Notes under the pieces: model-generated
Seen by the model: the letters and a program-made list of their open reading frames with translations, nothing else
The model's database searches: none
What the model was told of the DNA's origin: nothing
From: Nisaea sediminum
GTDB lineage: Bacteria > Pseudomonadota > Alphaproteobacteria > Thalassobaculales > Thalassobaculaceae
Length of the DNA stretch: 64,000 nt
Direction: 5' to 3'
Assembly (NCBI RefSeq): GCF_014904705.1
Contig: NZ_JACZCQ010000005.1
Coordinates: 186,001 to 250,000 of the forward strand
Program-made: the position numbers and the translations under genes
Part shown: positions 63,912 to 64,000 of the stretch, in pieces
How positions within the stretch are numbered: the stretch's first letter is position 1
How the letters are laid out: every line of letters begins with the position of its first letter

Positions 63912-64000
63912 TCAGGCGAGCATCTGTCGGACAATGCCGCTCGCCTTGGAAAAATCCATGCGGCCGGCATAGCGCTCCTTCAGGGCAGCCATGGCGCGCC
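63912..64000 (-). CDS. yqeY: GatB/YqeY-domain protein (partial, 3' end only)
   Basis: The last 28 codons of a gene whose start lies beyond the right edge. The translation RAMAALKERYAGRMDFSKAS and the following GIVRQMLA match the C-terminus of YqeY proteins, which carry the tRNA-binding tail domain of the amidotransferase subunit GatB. The position directly upstream of dnaG is the conserved alphaproteobacterial arrangement. Confidence 0.8.
   Translation of the reverse strand, partial: RAMAALKERYAGRMDFSKASGIVRQMLA

Overview
The window is about 64 kb of high-GC DNA from an alphaproteobacterium. The gene order yqeY-dnaG-rpoD at the right end, the DUF4170 protein, the ScfR-type regulator beside isocitrate lyase, the many ABC transporters and FAD/GcvT-type oxidoreductases, and a FixK/FNR-like box all fit a free-living, probably marine member of the Rhodospirillales in the broad sense. 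This placement is inferred from gene content only. The window is almost fully coding, with about 54 protein genes and one tRNA. I see no insertion sequence, prophage, CRISPR array or rRNA, and no gap without a gene exceeds about 290 bp.

Layout. 1-2338 (minus): oligopeptide-type ABC transporter, substrate-binding protein followed by a permease that runs off the left edge. 2525-4966 (minus): dimethylglycine/sarcosine-type dehydrogenase, divergent from a polyamine-type ABC transporter operon at 5248-9747 (ATPase, binding protein, two permeases). 9825-13360: a small helical regulator-like protein, VOC protein, SDR, a small conserved protein, and a tandem UspA protein with a clear FNR/FixK box. 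13474-17804: pdxH, a glycine-zipper lipoprotein, a DnaJ-type cochaperone, a methyltransferase and a YihY membrane protein. 17975-22266: fabI, aroC, sppA and a small secreted protein. 22277-27597: acyl-CoA ligase, an operon of PhyH oxygenase, cupin and M20 amidohydrolase, and a MOT1-type molybdate/sulfate transporter. 27619-29455: PEP-mutase-like lyase and Ada. A palindromic intergenic repeat lies at 29520-29602.

29611-36928 is an amino-acid handling region: PhzF, AlaX and a PLP dehydratase form one operon divergent from a MocR regulator, followed by a GNAT acetyltransferase and two M20 peptidases. 37068-41891 holds a lipoprotein adenosine deaminase, a signal-peptidase-I homologue that has lost both catalytic residues, and an acyl-CoA ligase overlapping a tandem PPC-domain gene. 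41901-47871: two membrane proteins, an MBL/beta-CASP hydrolase and a P2A Ca2+-type ATPase. 48120-50810: an unaccompanied 2-oxoglutarate/2-oxoadipate dehydrogenase E1, followed by tRNA(CAU). 51040-53832: two-subunit IorAB-type molybdenum oxidoreductase. 54121-57432: a DUF4170 protein, isocitrate lyase and the divergent ScfR regulator. 57556-59817: an unpartnered PAS histidine kinase. 59877-64000: rpoD, dnaG and the end of yqeY, the macromolecular-synthesis cluster.

Themes. Carbon and nitrogen from methylated amines, peptides, acyl-CoAs and acetate appear to be central (DMGDH-like enzyme, ABC importers, acyl-CoA ligases, isocitrate lyase with ScfR). The most unusual observations are the catalytically substituted signal peptidase, the DHTKD1-like orphan E1, the MocR/dehydratase/AlaX/PhzF cluster with repeated operator-like sequences, the FNR-type site in front of the Usp gene, and a 34-codon leader ORF whose stop overlaps a possible start of the histidine kinase. 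No clearly new multi-gene system (for example a defence island) is evident.
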